Source: Ciona intestinalis (taxonomy: Eukaryota; Chordata; Ascidiacea; Phlebobranchia; Cionidae). Taken from it: a stretch of 64,000 nt of DNA. Below, piece after piece: positions 20,999 to 31,121 of this stretch. The translations under genes and the position numbers were made by a program. The notes under the pieces were generated by a model. The model saw only the letters and a program-made list of their open reading frames with translations, made no database searches and had not been told where the DNA came from. Location: the NCBI RefSeq assembly GCF_000224145.3, contig NC_020173.2, forward strand, positions 1,603,435-1,667,434. Direction: 5' to 3'. How positions within the stretch are numbered: the stretch's first letter is position 1; every line of letters starts with the position of its first letter.

Positions 20999-21729
20999 TA
21001 TATATCAAATCAAGGCAATTTATTTTACCAAAACACCAGCAGAGTTATACAAGTATATATACCTAAATTATATTACGGTAATCCTTTAGCTGGTGGCCAC
21101 CTCAACTTTGGTTTCAAAATGTTCCTTAGGTCTCACTGATACCCACTGTATAATTTTTTTTTGAAAACACTTGGGAGCTCGTGTCAAAAATTAACTTTAA
21201 AAATGCGCGAAATCGTGCTGCGTCACCGTATTTTCCACACCAGCTGTTATGAATTAAACCAAGGTTGGATTATTATGTCATAAAATGCGTATTGTTACGT
21301 TTGATTCCTACGTTAAAACAGTGGGAAAAAACAAGGTTATAACGTCGCGTGATGTATGTAATATACCACTATTGTGACGTAACAGACCGCGATTGTGAGG
21401 TAATAAACCTGTTAACCTTACGCAAATCAGACGAAACATTTTTAAAGTTAATTTGCAACATGAACGTCCGACTTTTTTGAAAAAAAATTATACACCCCTT
21501 ACTGGTACCTGCTGTAACTGAGGGCTATAGAACATTTTGAAACCAAAATTTCAGGTGGCCACCAGCTAAAGGATTACTCTATATTACATACCTCGCTTTT
21601 AGTTAGGACATTAAAAAAAGTGGATTTTCCGACATTTGGCAACCCAACTATTCCTATCTTCAATGATGTGCCCAGTCGTCCCAATATTAAAGGTGGCTTT
21701 TCAACTTCCTTTTTCTTCTTTGGTGGCAT
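16478..21729 (-). CDS. OLA1: Obg-like ATPase 1, complete in seven exons
   Basis: Exons (transcript order): 21592-21729, 20409-20519, 19643-19786, 18762-18902, 18084-18221, 17307-17441, 16478-16870. All splice in phase 0 with GT-AG borders, giving 399 residues (human 396). The start is [13 protein letters not shown]. The P-loop is GLPNVGKST; the switch region is [39 protein letters not shown] marks the G4-like NLSE site; the TGS domain runs from [20 protein letters not shown] to [23 protein letters not shown]1 is a cytosolic YchF-family NTPase that prefers ATP and acts in translation and stress control. Intron 2 carries a MITE, intron 1 a foldback element, and intron 5 SINE pieces. The terminal exon is repeated at 14774-15166. 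Confidence 0.97.
17486..17690 (+). mobile_element. 5'-truncated tRNA-derived SINE in OLA1 intron 5
   Basis: Reads from TGTCCTTGGGCAAGACATTC through TTTTCCTGACACGCGAGGAT to the tail. The tRNA-like head is missing. It faces another fragment (17690-17775) tail to tail across ATGAATGAATGAATG. Confidence 0.6.
17690..17775 (-). mobile_element. SINE 3' fragment, tail to tail with the preceding one
   Basis: Begins ATGAATGAATGAATGTAATT and continues GAAAACGACAGTCATGATAA to CAAACACCTCG. Confidence 0.55.
18430..18641 (-). mobile_element. Internally deleted tRNA-derived SINE in OLA1 intron 4
   Basis: Keeps the tail side (GAATGTAACTTGCTG), the body (ACAACCCATTAGTGATCACT) and a decayed tRNA head (GAGCCTTGAACCCATTAC, complement of a B box). 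The middle is lost. Confidence 0.6.
19837..20033 (+). mobile_element. MITE copy 4
   Basis: Plus orientation, full length, in OLA1 intron 2. Right end reads CCATCTTCCCCCACCCCACA. Confidence 0.9.
20250..20375 (-). mobile_element. SINE 3' fragment in OLA1 intron 2
   Basis: AATGAATGTAACTTATTTTA through CCTCGTGCCAGCTTACGAGT to ATGTTACTTTGTAAGTG, ending about 35 bp from the exon at 20409. Confidence 0.55.
20963..21005. repeat. AT microsatellite in OLA1 intron 1
   Basis: About 20 near-perfect AT repeats with one interruption. Confidence 0.9.
21079..21577. mobile_element. Foldback DNA element in OLA1 intron 1
   Basis: The outer ends are exact complements: GTAATCCTTTAGCTGGTGGC at the left and GCCACCAGCTAAAGGATTAC at the right. 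Pairing continues inward (GGTTTCAAAATGTTC with GAACATTTTGAAACC; TTAACTTTAAAAATG with CATTTTTAAAGTTAA), giving arms of roughly 130 bp around a centre of about 230 bp with several TTATGACGT-like CpG motifs. No coding capacity and no clear target duplication. It differs from the common MITE, and only one copy is in the window. Confidence 0.78.
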
Positions 21730-22586
21730 GGTGTCTTTTTACACCAGGCCAATGTGTACAATCCAAAACACCAAGTATCAAAGCTACAACTAATGTCTGA
21801 CACAAAACGAAAACGATTATTACCAAAATGTAATTTTAATCCAAGTATACAAACAATCTGTAAAAAAAACGTAATTCTGTATAACAAGATATATTTTATG
21901 TCTTAAAACTGACTGCAGTTTCATTTATTCGACTTTGAAACTATCAATACTGAAAATACAAAACTTCACAGCTGCAAAGCCATAAGTAGTTTACATTTGA
22001 GCACACACGTCGTGCTGGATGGAAATTATAAGTGTTTGCAACAAAATGCCAGCTGACAGTTGACACTTTTACGTGCGACAACGGCTGTTGGGCACGTTGC
22101 TCTACCGAAACAACGTCCAAAAATGCAGTTTAAATCAGAGTCCATAGAAACACGTCAATCGGAGTCATGAAAGTCATCGATATTTCTATGGCTCTGGTTT
22201 AATTAACAATCAGTCAAACTTACAGATTCTATTAAGCTTTCTTGTGATATTATACAATATCTTATATTTTTACCTTTAACTGACAGAAATGTATGCGTAC
22301 AAGATAAAGTAGGGTATAGGTGTTTATTATTTATACAGGGGGTTAATGTAAAACAGAAAAAACACTGTTGTGAAAATTTACGATGTTACAGAAAATACGC
22401 ATGCTTCATAATACAGGCAAACAATTTATACAGCCGTGCAAACCCTATACCATTTTGTAACGAAAATAATTTTAAAGGTAGTGCAAGTTATGGTCATTTC
22501 TAGAGGTAAAATGTGAGAGAATGATGTGTAAGTAAAAAGATTAAACAGCCAGTATATACAAGCGAAAACAGGCGACTTCTAACAGT
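21730..22586. other. Intergenic region between OLA1 and AIFM2
   Basis: Promoter side of OLA1. It contains an imperfect inverted repeat at about 22131-22203 (AATCAGAGTCCATAGAAA against TTTCTATGGCTCTGGTTT). No exon recognised. Confidence 0.4.
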
Positions 22587-25339
22587 TTAGACTTTGCTCC
22601 CTTGGCAAACTTCTGGTGTGATAGCTGGCAGCTGCAAGCCAAGGTCGGTCCATGTTGAGGATGAGTTACGATCTTTCCCCTTCGCCATCTTTGTTGGAAA
22701 GTTTCCAAACTGCATTCCACATATCTGCGAAACTCCGGCTTCGCTGCCCACTGATACCAAAACCACTTCCATAACTAAAAACGAGGTTGTTATTACAAAG
22801 TATTGACAAAGTGTTGTCGAGTAATACAACAATGCTGCGCCTAATATTACAGTGGGTTGGGGGAAGATGGGACACCTGTTTAATTAGTTTTCTCGTCCCA
22901 TTTGATAGTAAACAAAGAACCGAGAGAGAATTGTGAAACCATTTTCTCATATCATACATAGACCGTTGTTAATTGTTTAAAATACAATTAGGATATTTTG
23001 ATATTATACTAAATGTGTCCCAACTTCTCCCACCCTACTATATGTTTTTTATTTGTTTTAAACTTACCTGCTTTGTATGCAGTCAAAGTTGCATTGTTGC
23101 ATTCCGCTATCAAATTTGCTTTGACCACCTTTGCGTGCTCGTTAGGTGTGCATGGGGTCTTTTCCTCCTCCACACTTGTGACGTCACCGACTGCGTAGAT
23201 ATTGTCATGACCTTTGACCCTGAGGTAGTCGTCCACGTCCAGAGTGCCATTCGGCGAAATAGATTCAGCTGCAAAAATGTTGCTTTAGGCGTATAAAATT
23301 TCTTGTTCGGTATCTCGGCACTGCTGTGGTCGTGTCTGCCTTTAAGTTCAGAAAATACTATACTTCGAGGCTCGATTTACAATAGTATGGGGGCGATGGG
23401 ACACCTTTTTTTCCTTTTTTCTTGTCCCATTTGGTAGTACAAACAAAGAACATTCAAAGAATTATAAAACTGTATCCTCACGACTCCCACAGACCGTTGT
23501 TAATTGTTTAAAACACGATCAGGATATTTGGATAATATGTACCAAAGGTGTCCCATCTTCCCCCAGAGTACTATACATAAGGGATTTGCAAGCCTCAGAC
23601 AAATTTCACTAAAATTTAATTAAACTTCACGTATGCTTTGCGGTATTTTTAATTACCTAAATCCTTTTCGTAAAATCCGTTGTTGATTCGGGTGCCTTCA
23701 GTATTAATGAGGAAATCCGTTACGAGGACTTTCCCGTTCTTAGTTTTCAACACCTGGCCGTCTGCTCGTGTGTTTGTTATAACAGATTCAAGATTGTAGA
23801 CTGAGTCGTCTGAAAGGACATTAAAATTAGGATCATATTTTACGCCGTATTTCCCAAAACTCACTGTGTATAACGGCAATCCCTTTTTGCTGCAAAATGT
23901 TAAGCAAGTTTGCCTGTAGAGCTGGTTTTGCCCGTTTTGTCACGAGGTGATCTTCGTCAGTGATGATAATCACCTGTACAGGTTTACAAACCTATTGAAA
24001 CTGTTTCATACACGAATTTTAATGAATAAATACTAAACTACCCTAACTATACGAAATGAGTAACTATACGAACTAGCTATACGAAATATGTAACTATACG
24101 AACTAACTATACGAAATGGTTTACTAAAATGCTGAAGTAAAAACACACCTCTTTTTCCGGAAAAGCAGTTTTGATTTCTCCCGCCATTTCTACGCTGTTG
24201 TAGCCACCCCCTATGAGAGCGATTCTGTTGCAATCACTCAGCTGAAAATGTAAGCAATTAACTTTGTCAGCAACGTTGTATAGGTTAAGAATTTAAAGGT
24301 GGCAAAAATGCTATATAGTAGGGTGGGGGAAGATTGGACACCTTTAGCATATTTTTTTTAAGTATCCTGATCGTGTTTTAACAAGTTATAACGGTCTATG
24401 GGAGACGTGAGGATATGGTTTCAAAATTGAGAAGTTGGAATGAAAGGTGTCCTATCTTCCCAACTCTACTATCTTAAACAACCTAATTAAAAGCACTTCG
24501 TCTTACCTCCAGTCTGTACTGATTGAGCAAATCCGCAGCTTTTGCAGCTGACAACTCTGCGTTTTCGCCGCCAAGTTTGAATGGAAAGGGCATGTCTTCT
24601 CCAGTAGCGATAACCAAGTGTGTATAGCGAACCTGTTGGTTTAGGGAATATATTGTAATAAACGTATATGCCGATGCCAAAGAAAATACTGATAGCCATG
24701 TACAAGTAAACAGATAAGTGTTTTTTTAGTGTTTTCATATACTAGGGTGGGGAAAGATGGGACACCTACTCATTCTATTTTCTTGCCCCATTTGGTGGTA
24801 AACAAAATAAATTCAAAGTATTACAAAACCGTATATCCTCATAACTCCCATTGATCGTTGTTAATTGTTTAAAACCCAATCAGGATATTTGGATATTATG
24901 TGCTAAAGGTTACCCATCTTCCCCCATCCCACTATATTAATTACAATTTGATAAATGAGTTTCGAACCTGGTATCCGCTTTTTAAAGTCAGCGTCTTGTT
25001 ATTAGAGTCCATAGCAACCACTGTCCCCCTCTGGAACGAACTTCCGAGCATATCAGCGAAGGGAAGGAACATATAGTTTATAAACTCTGCGTGAAATGAC
25101 AAAATACAGGTATTAAATGACTAAAATTTAAATTTAAAGAAGTTTTTACCTTCGTTGACTGCTGCTCTCATTGCGCCGTGGTTATGGTACATGGCGTCAC
25201 GAGGGTCAATCAGCGTCACTTTGCAGAAATTGCTCTTAAGCAGTTGTACGGCTAGATAACAGCCTGATTGGCCACCGCCGACGATAACAACATGCATGTT
25301 GTCTTGATAGGCTACTTGTGTGGAGTTTCCGTTGCCCAT
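22587..25339 (-). CDS. AIFM2: AIFM2/FSP1-type NAD(P)H quinone oxidoreductase, eight exons
   Basis: Exons: 25150-25339, 24968-25086, 24507-24632, 24149-24241, 23865-23991, 23657-23809, 23068-23268, 22587-22774. Phases agree throughout, giving about 398 residues. The N terminus MGNGNS fits an N-myristoylation site (MGxxxS), as in human FSP1 (MGSQVS). FAD site VVIVGGGQSGCYL (residues 17-29); HLVIATGEDMPFPFKL; NADH site ALIGGGYNSVEMAGEI; second flavin motif GHDNIYAVGDVTS; C terminus SVGSEAGVSQICG then KMAKGKD and WTDLGLQLP. In vertebrates this enzyme reduces ubiquinone at membranes and suppresses lipid peroxidation. Two introns are 55 and 63 bp. MITEs fill introns 2, 3, 6 and 7. The NADH loop has YNS where most relatives have SAG. 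Confidence 0.9.
22849..23042 (+). mobile_element. MITE copy 5
   Basis: Plus, in AIFM2 intron 7. Without it the intron would be about 99 bp. Confidence 0.9.
23383..23575 (+). mobile_element. MITE copy 6
   Basis: Plus, in AIFM2 intron 6; left end decayed (TAGTATGGGGGCGATGGGAC). Confidence 0.9.
24314..24472 (-). mobile_element. MITE copy 7, internally shortened
   Basis: Minus, in AIFM2 intron 3. Only about 159 bp: most of the CTCGTCCC/TTTGGTAGTAA arm is missing while both ends remain. Confidence 0.87.
24740..24935 (+). mobile_element. MITE copy 8
   Basis: Plus, in AIFM2 intron 2, full length. Confidence 0.9.
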
Positions 25340-26453
25340 GGTAATAGTAGTTTAACTTTATACTTAGTTTTAATTCTATTTCTCTGTCGTGCTCGCAGTG
25401 CTGATCTGCAACGAACGCTGTACTGTTCGTATTTATAGACCCGATTTCTACGTTTTTCTCTGTACATCATGTGACTGGGCCGGCATCATGAGACGGTATT
25501 TCCGACCACGAGACGAATTGTTGTACACGTGGAACTACCAATGCTGCACGTGCAACATTTTGTAATGCAATCGTAGTGTTCTATATTTTCACTTTATTCA
25601 GTTTGTATTTTGCTGACTTGGTGTACCGTTTAAATATTATTATTGCACGAGGCGTGCATTTGTAGGTAACATTGTAAATTCGAAAGCACACTGTAACAAA
25701 AACAATTATATTAGTCACAACAACAATATAAAAATAAAGCTGTTTGCCTGTATAGTTCCATACTTTTTGAATGTTTAATAAGTCATTTGAGTTATACCGT
25801 TTAAACCCACGACCTGAGCGCCTGTTATAAGGCAGACGTAAACAAGGAGTGACGTCACACATATTTTCTCAGCGCGTGTTTTGTTCACTATCACGAGACT
25901 GTAGTGGCGTGAGGCGATTCAATCGAATGATGAAATAGTGAATAGTATTTTGTAGTATAACTGATTTTTGACGTCATGCCGCAAAATAACAAATGGACAC
26001 GTGTACTAACTGACATGCAATTTAGCCATTGTTATTTATTGAGTAATTACTGCTAAGAAAACCAGCACATACACGCTTTAAGTTTAACGTGTTAAAAGGT
26101 GCACCAAGCAAAATGCACTGGCACATTAGTTTATAATTATACGGACCTGAACATAATGTTCTTACCCAATTATTGTTTTCACGTAGATTTCCACGTATAC
26201 CAGTACTGTGAATCCGAGTCTGTATAGCAATTCAGCATGACCCTTCATCGGAATGTACCACTTTTAGTTTAATAAAAACAAACAGAAACCGCGCTGTTCA
26301 ACGCAATGCATTTCATTGAAAAAAGCAGTAGGGCGTTACGCGTTAATGCTACAGGCAAAACGAGAAATAAACAATTATTACACAAGAGCAAGAATTGTAT
26401 TTGACTAATCAAGAGTTGGCGGGCGGAATGACAACGTAAAAGCGTGTGGAATA
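25340..26453. other. Intergenic region upstream of AIFM2
   Basis: Should hold the AIFM2 promoter. CACGTG-like E-box cores occur at about 25528 and 25544 (ACACGTGGAAC, GCACGTGCAAC). No TATA box in a firm position and no coding frame of interest. Confidence 0.4.
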
Positions 26454-26646
26454 ATACGGTGGGGGAAGATGGGACTTCTCTTCATTCTATTTTCTCGTGC
26501 TATTTGGTAGTAAACAAAGAACATTCAAAGAATTATGAAACCATATCCTCACGACTGCCATAGACTGTTGTTAATTGTTTAAAACACGATCAGGACAATT
26601 GGATATTATGTGCTGAAGGTGTCCCATCTCACCCCACAGTACTATA
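26454..26646 (+). mobile_element. MITE copy 9
   Basis: Plus, just 3' of the C-type lectin gene. Left end partly lost (TACGGTGGGGGAAGATGGGA). Confidence 0.87.
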
Positions 26647-26741
26647 TACATCATTCAAATAATATAAGAAATTCAAGTTAACTATATGATAATTAAGTGT
26701 TCGGTATATTTCTTCACAAAACAGTTGCTTTCAGTGTAAAC

Positions 26742-29700
26742 CTATGGCATTCCCTTTTCACAGAGTGCATAGTTTTGCATGCTAGTTTGAAAACTAGCAC
26801 ATTTTAGGTCATTCCACTTTCCAGTAGCAGCCCGAAGCTCTGCACAATCCTGACCTGGCCCCCAGTCGTTTGGTTGGCCAGCGGCCCAGTTTGCTTCATA
26901 CTGAGTAAGCTTTCTGCCATCGGTCCACTGCCATGTACCCTCACTTAAGCTGTCAGTCAAACCAATCCAAACATTTTTATCAAGCGGTTTGACGAGATAC
27001 TCTGAAAAAAAACTGTGAAACACAAGTCGTTAAACAATAAACTGTTTACTAAAATCTAATTTTACAATCTGTCAAAGCAGGGTAGAGTAAGATAGACATA
27101 TTTTCATGCTCTTTTCTTATGCCATTTGATAGGTAATATAAAATATTTACAAAATTATTAAACCGTATCCTTACGACTCTAAAAGAGCCTTATTAATTGT
27201 TTAAAACACGATCCGAAAATATAAAATTTAGGTTGTATGGGCATCGCATCTTACCCAACAGTAATTCAAATTTAGCTACTTACTTGCTAAAGTTGTTTCG
27301 CGGGCCCTCTATAGCCAAGTCGCTAGATAGCGCCAAACATGCGCTCCTCGCTGCAAGCCAGGACGGGAATAATGCTTGCAAAACTTTGTAGGCGTATCCG
27401 TTAGATGCCGAAACCCATCCGATATCTAATTTTTCTATAAAAGAGCATATGCATTTGGTTTGTGTATTTAGTCATGAAAAGTAACTTCGTTAAAATATAT
27501 AAGTAGGGTGGGGAAAGATGGGACACCTGTTTATTCTATTTTCTCGTGCCATTTAGTAGTAAATAAAGAAAATTCAAAGAATTATGAAACCGTATCCTCA
27601 CGACTCCAATAGACCGTTGTTAATTGTTTAAAACACAATCAGGATATTTGAATGTTGTGTGATAAAGGTGTCCCATTTCCCCCCACCATACTATAAGATT
27701 GTGGGGTGAGATGGGATACCGTAAGCACTTAAACCCCATATATATTTCCTGATCGTGTTTTGAACAATTAAAATTGATCTTTTATATAGAGTCAGAGTTG
27801 CAGGTTTACAGTTATACAATTCTGTAAATTTTCTTTGTTTACTACCAAATGGGACAAGAAAAGATAATGAAAAAATGTCCCTTCTTACCCCGCCCTATAC
27901 TATATATGTGCGGGTATATATGCGCAGTGTAAAACGACATGTGTGTACAATGGGCAGTGTAAAACGACATGTCCACTAGAATAAGAACCATTTTCCTTTT
28001 TATAAGGATAAGAGATATTGTGTACGTTTATAAGGATAAGAGTTATGATAAGAGATATATACAGCTTTATGTGTCTAAATGGTTGCTTACCACTGAGCCT
28101 TTGCGTGAGAAAATTAGTGGTATTGCTGATGGAAGATATAGCAGAATCTGTACGCGATGCTCTTGCTTGTAGAACTGACACAGAATTCCGAATATGGTAA
28201 GCGGTCTGTTCTGCCAATGCTTTATTACGAGCGACGATTACGAGCATTTGCTGGTGTGCATGTGCTCTTGTGTCTGCCTCGGCATTGGTGCTGGTACGAA
28301 TGAAGGTTTGTAAACGTGTATGTTCTTCTTCTAGCTTTGCATCGCATTGATTGGAAGCTTGGTCGAGGACCTTCTGCGCCGTTTTATTTATCTTACTTTT
28401 GACTTCTATCATTAGAAAATGGTTTTGGCTTTCAACTATACTGTACACTCCGAGGAGGCTGCGATTGAGAGTTTGCTGATACTGTTTGGTGGCTTCAAGC
28501 GTTATATTAGGAAGATTACTCAATCGCGCCAACTCTTGTGAGAGAAACTGCACATCTGACCCTAGTTGAGAATTCGAGTCGTTTAGTTGCGTTACATTCC
28601 AACTTAGTTCATCAAAATGTTGCGAAATTCGATTGTTTTGAGATTTGGAGTTGTTCAACGCGTCTGCCAACGTGACAAGTGTATTTCCGTCAGTATTCAC
28701 CTTGATTTCCATGGCTGATATTCTGTCTTCTAACCATTGAAGTGTAGCAATGTGATGTAAAAACGCTCTTTCCAGATTTTTAAATTTTTGATTGGTCTCG
28801 TTTTTTAGCTTGTTTATGTATTCCTTTATATCCAAGATGTCTGCCACGTACTCTGCGTGTTTTTTATCTTTATCATCTTTCGGTTGCATTGTTTCGCTTG
28901 CACTGCCGCCATCCGCATTTCTCGGCAACGAAAAATTTAGCATAGTCGTGTTGTCTGTTACATTCTTGCAAAAAAGAACAAGGTTTAAAAACACAATATA
29001 ATAGGGTGGGGGAAGATGGGACACCTTTTATTCGATTTTCTCGTCCCATATGGCAGTAAATAAAGAACATTTAAAGAATTCTACAACCATATTCTCACGA
29101 CTCCGATATAGACGGTCGTTAATTGTTTAAAACACGATCAGGATATTTGGATATTATGTGCTAAAGGTATCTCGTCTACCCTCCCCCTAACTATATGTCT
29201 CTATATAAAACATTTTACCGCAAAATCTTTGGCAACTGTTGAAATGTAGTAAACGGGAACGACAATGATGCTGCACACAGCTACGATGGCAATTACTACG
29301 ATTATTGTTTCTCTCATAAACCTTCTTGGTTGTCTGTAATATAATTTTAAACTTAATTTGCGCAAAATTAATAGGCACCACAAAAAAACTATAGCTTTAA
29401 ATATTATACAGTAGGGTAGGAGAAGATGGGACACCTTCAGCACATATTATCCAAATACCTTGATCGTGTTTAGACAATAACAACGGTCTATTGAAGTCGT
29501 GAGGATACGGTGTTATAATTCTTTAAATGTTCTTTGTTTACTACCAAATGGAACTAAAAAATAGAATGAAAATGGGTCCCATATCTTTCCCCTCCCTACT
29601 ATATAAAATTCGATGCTATCAAACACACCATATACATACAGAAGCAGACTTTAAGTAATATTCCCACCACAAAAACCATATATAGGCTCCAAGCTGCTTG

Positions 29701-29851
29701 CAAACTTAATCGAAAATTCGCAACAATAGGCTGGGAAATTTTCGCGGTGTTGAACCTACGGATTTAAAGTTTCTTCCTTTTCCATTGGTGCCGGAATTTC
29801 CTCTGATCTGGTAAGGTAGGAGACGCTTTCGCTTTTCCTGGAGAAATGCAT
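26742..29851 (-). CDS. Type II membrane C-type lectin with coiled-coil stalk, five exons
   Basis: Exons: 29760-29851, 29219-29333, 28091-28964, 27284-27425, 26742-27012; about 497 residues. Cytoplasmic tail of 39 residues with a tyrosine (SVSYLTRSEEIP), then PRRFMRETI and a membrane helix (about 40-60), an uncleaved signal anchor. One long exon (291 residues) is a heptad-rich coiled coil with many Asn-X-Ser/Thr sites (NVT, NNS, NDS, NIT, NRS, NKT). The C-type lectin domain spans two exons and has WIGLTDSLSEGTWQWTDG, GQPNDWGPGQDCAEL, WNDLKC and a final ALCEKG. WND and QPN suggest a calcium-dependent sugar site. The layout recalls vertebrate langerin, Kupffer-cell and macrophage galactose receptors. 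The last acceptor is set by phase: the upstream CACAG (27013-27015) keeps the frame, the TTTTTTTTCAG 13 bases later does not. A MITE sits in every intron. Confidence 0.85.
27078..27263 (+). mobile_element. MITE copy 10, diverged
   Basis: Plus, in intron 4 of the C-type lectin gene. Ends decayed (CAGGGTAGAGTAAGATAGAC; CGCATCTTACCCAACAGTA), so probably an older insertion. Confidence 0.75.
27500..27694 (+). mobile_element. MITE copy 11
   Basis: Plus, in C-type lectin intron 3, directly followed by copy 12. Confidence 0.9.
27697..27904 (-). mobile_element. MITE copy 12, variant subfamily
   Basis: Minus, abutting copy 11. Ends read GTGGGGTGAGATGGGATACC and CTTACCCCGCCCTATACTAT, and the interior has GCACTTAAACCCCATAT. 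This GATGGGATACC type recurs at 46275, 58303, 59422 and 60224. Confidence 0.82.
28999..29195 (+). mobile_element. MITE copy 13
   Basis: Plus, in C-type lectin intron 2, which would be only about 57 bp without it. Confidence 0.9.
29409..29603 (-). mobile_element. MITE copy 14
   Basis: Minus, in C-type lectin intron 1, full length. Confidence 0.9.
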
Positions 29852-30211
29852 CTTTGTAGGACTGTTTTATATGAACCGACGTCTATCTATCCGCTGTTGT
29901 TCTCTTTGACTGTAAATTGAGATATTGTCTCTACCAAGAATGCCGCGGTCGTGCTTCTACGAAAACTCGGGAGTAAAAGACCTAGCAAATATGCTCGTTA
30001 CATTTAAAAGAAGCCTATCTCGCCTTATGTGTGTTCACAATATGTTGAGCAAGCACATTAGTCGTTGGTGTTTTCCTAAGTGTATGTGTAAGCCGTTGTC
30101 CACTGAAACAGATATGTCTTAAAAAGCAATGATATTGCCACTACAGAAATATATAACTGTCATGTGAAACTTAAGTGAACAACCCATCCTATAAAATCAG
30201 CTAAAAATTAT

Positions 30212-30407
30212 ATAGTAGGGTGGGGAACGACGATCACCTTTAGCACATAACATCCAAATATCCTGATAGAGTTTTAAACAACTAACAGCGGACTATGCGA
30301 GTTGTGAGGATATGGTTTTATAATTCCTTAAATGTTCATTGTTTACTACCCAATTAGAGGAGAAAATAAATTGAAAAGGTGTCCCATTTTCCCCCACCTT
30401 GCCATAT
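30212..30407 (-). mobile_element. MITE copy 15
   Basis: Minus, intergenic; left end TAGTAGGGTGGGGAACGACG. Confidence 0.88.
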
Positions 30408-30831
30408 AGTATCAAGTACATTTGAACATAATTTTAAATTTTCTGTGCTTCCAAACTATTGGAGATAAAAACGGGCGAAAAATTAAAATCTAAAAGTTAT
30501 CATTTCCACCATAACATGCTGATCTCATCATCCTTTAATTCGAAAAGTACATGTCGTCATCTTAACCTCATGCGCATTGAAGAAGCGAGGCGTGAAGAAA
30601 CCATTAAAGCACTTTGCTGACAAGAAAATACAACAACAATAATATAAGATAAGAAGGGTATAAAAATAGGAAACATGAAAAGGAAACGCAGATAAAATGA
30701 CGAGATATGTATGTGCAATCGGGAACGGTAAATTAAAAAAGAAACAAAGAAATAACAACAGCATTGAAGTTTAAGTATAAATGAAACGGGGAATAATGAT
30801 TTCAAAGTAGCGATTCCACTTCAGTATATAT

Positions 30832-31018
30832 AGTACTGTAGGGGGAGACGGGACACCTTCAGCACATAATATCCAAATACCGTGTTTTAAACAATTAAGA
30901 ACGGTTTATGGAAGTCGTGAGGATACGGTTTTATAATTCTTTGAATGTTGTTTGTTTACTGCCAAATGGAACGAGAAAATAGAGTGAAAAGGTGTCCCAT
31001 TTTCCCCAACCTTACTAC
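30832..31018 (-). mobile_element. MITE copy 16
   Basis: Minus, about 100 bp beyond the hedgehog stop codon. It is the last copy before the 13-kb hedgehog domain. Confidence 0.88.
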
Positions 31019-31121
31019 ATGGAGCGTGGCAGCTCTGTACGGTTGTACTTAAATATTACAGACTTAGTTTAAATGCTTTTCTGTTTACGACCCCAGAAGG
31101 GCCTCTCGCACGCATAGCAGT

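Larger units (their letters stand above)
29852..31121. other. Intergenic region between the C-type lectin gene and the hedgehog 3' end
   Basis: Apart from two MITEs (30212, 30832) it is AT-rich, with an A-rich and T-rich tract at 30600-30780 that gives spurious hydrophobic frames. No gene supported. Confidence 0.5.

Noticed and set aside
22973-23296. 107-residue plus-strand frame
   Set aside because: Antisense of AIFM2 exon 7 and part of a MITE.
30528-30805. Hydrophobic minus-strand frames rich in Phe and Leu
   Set aside because: They arise from A-rich plus-strand sequence; no start context or homologue.
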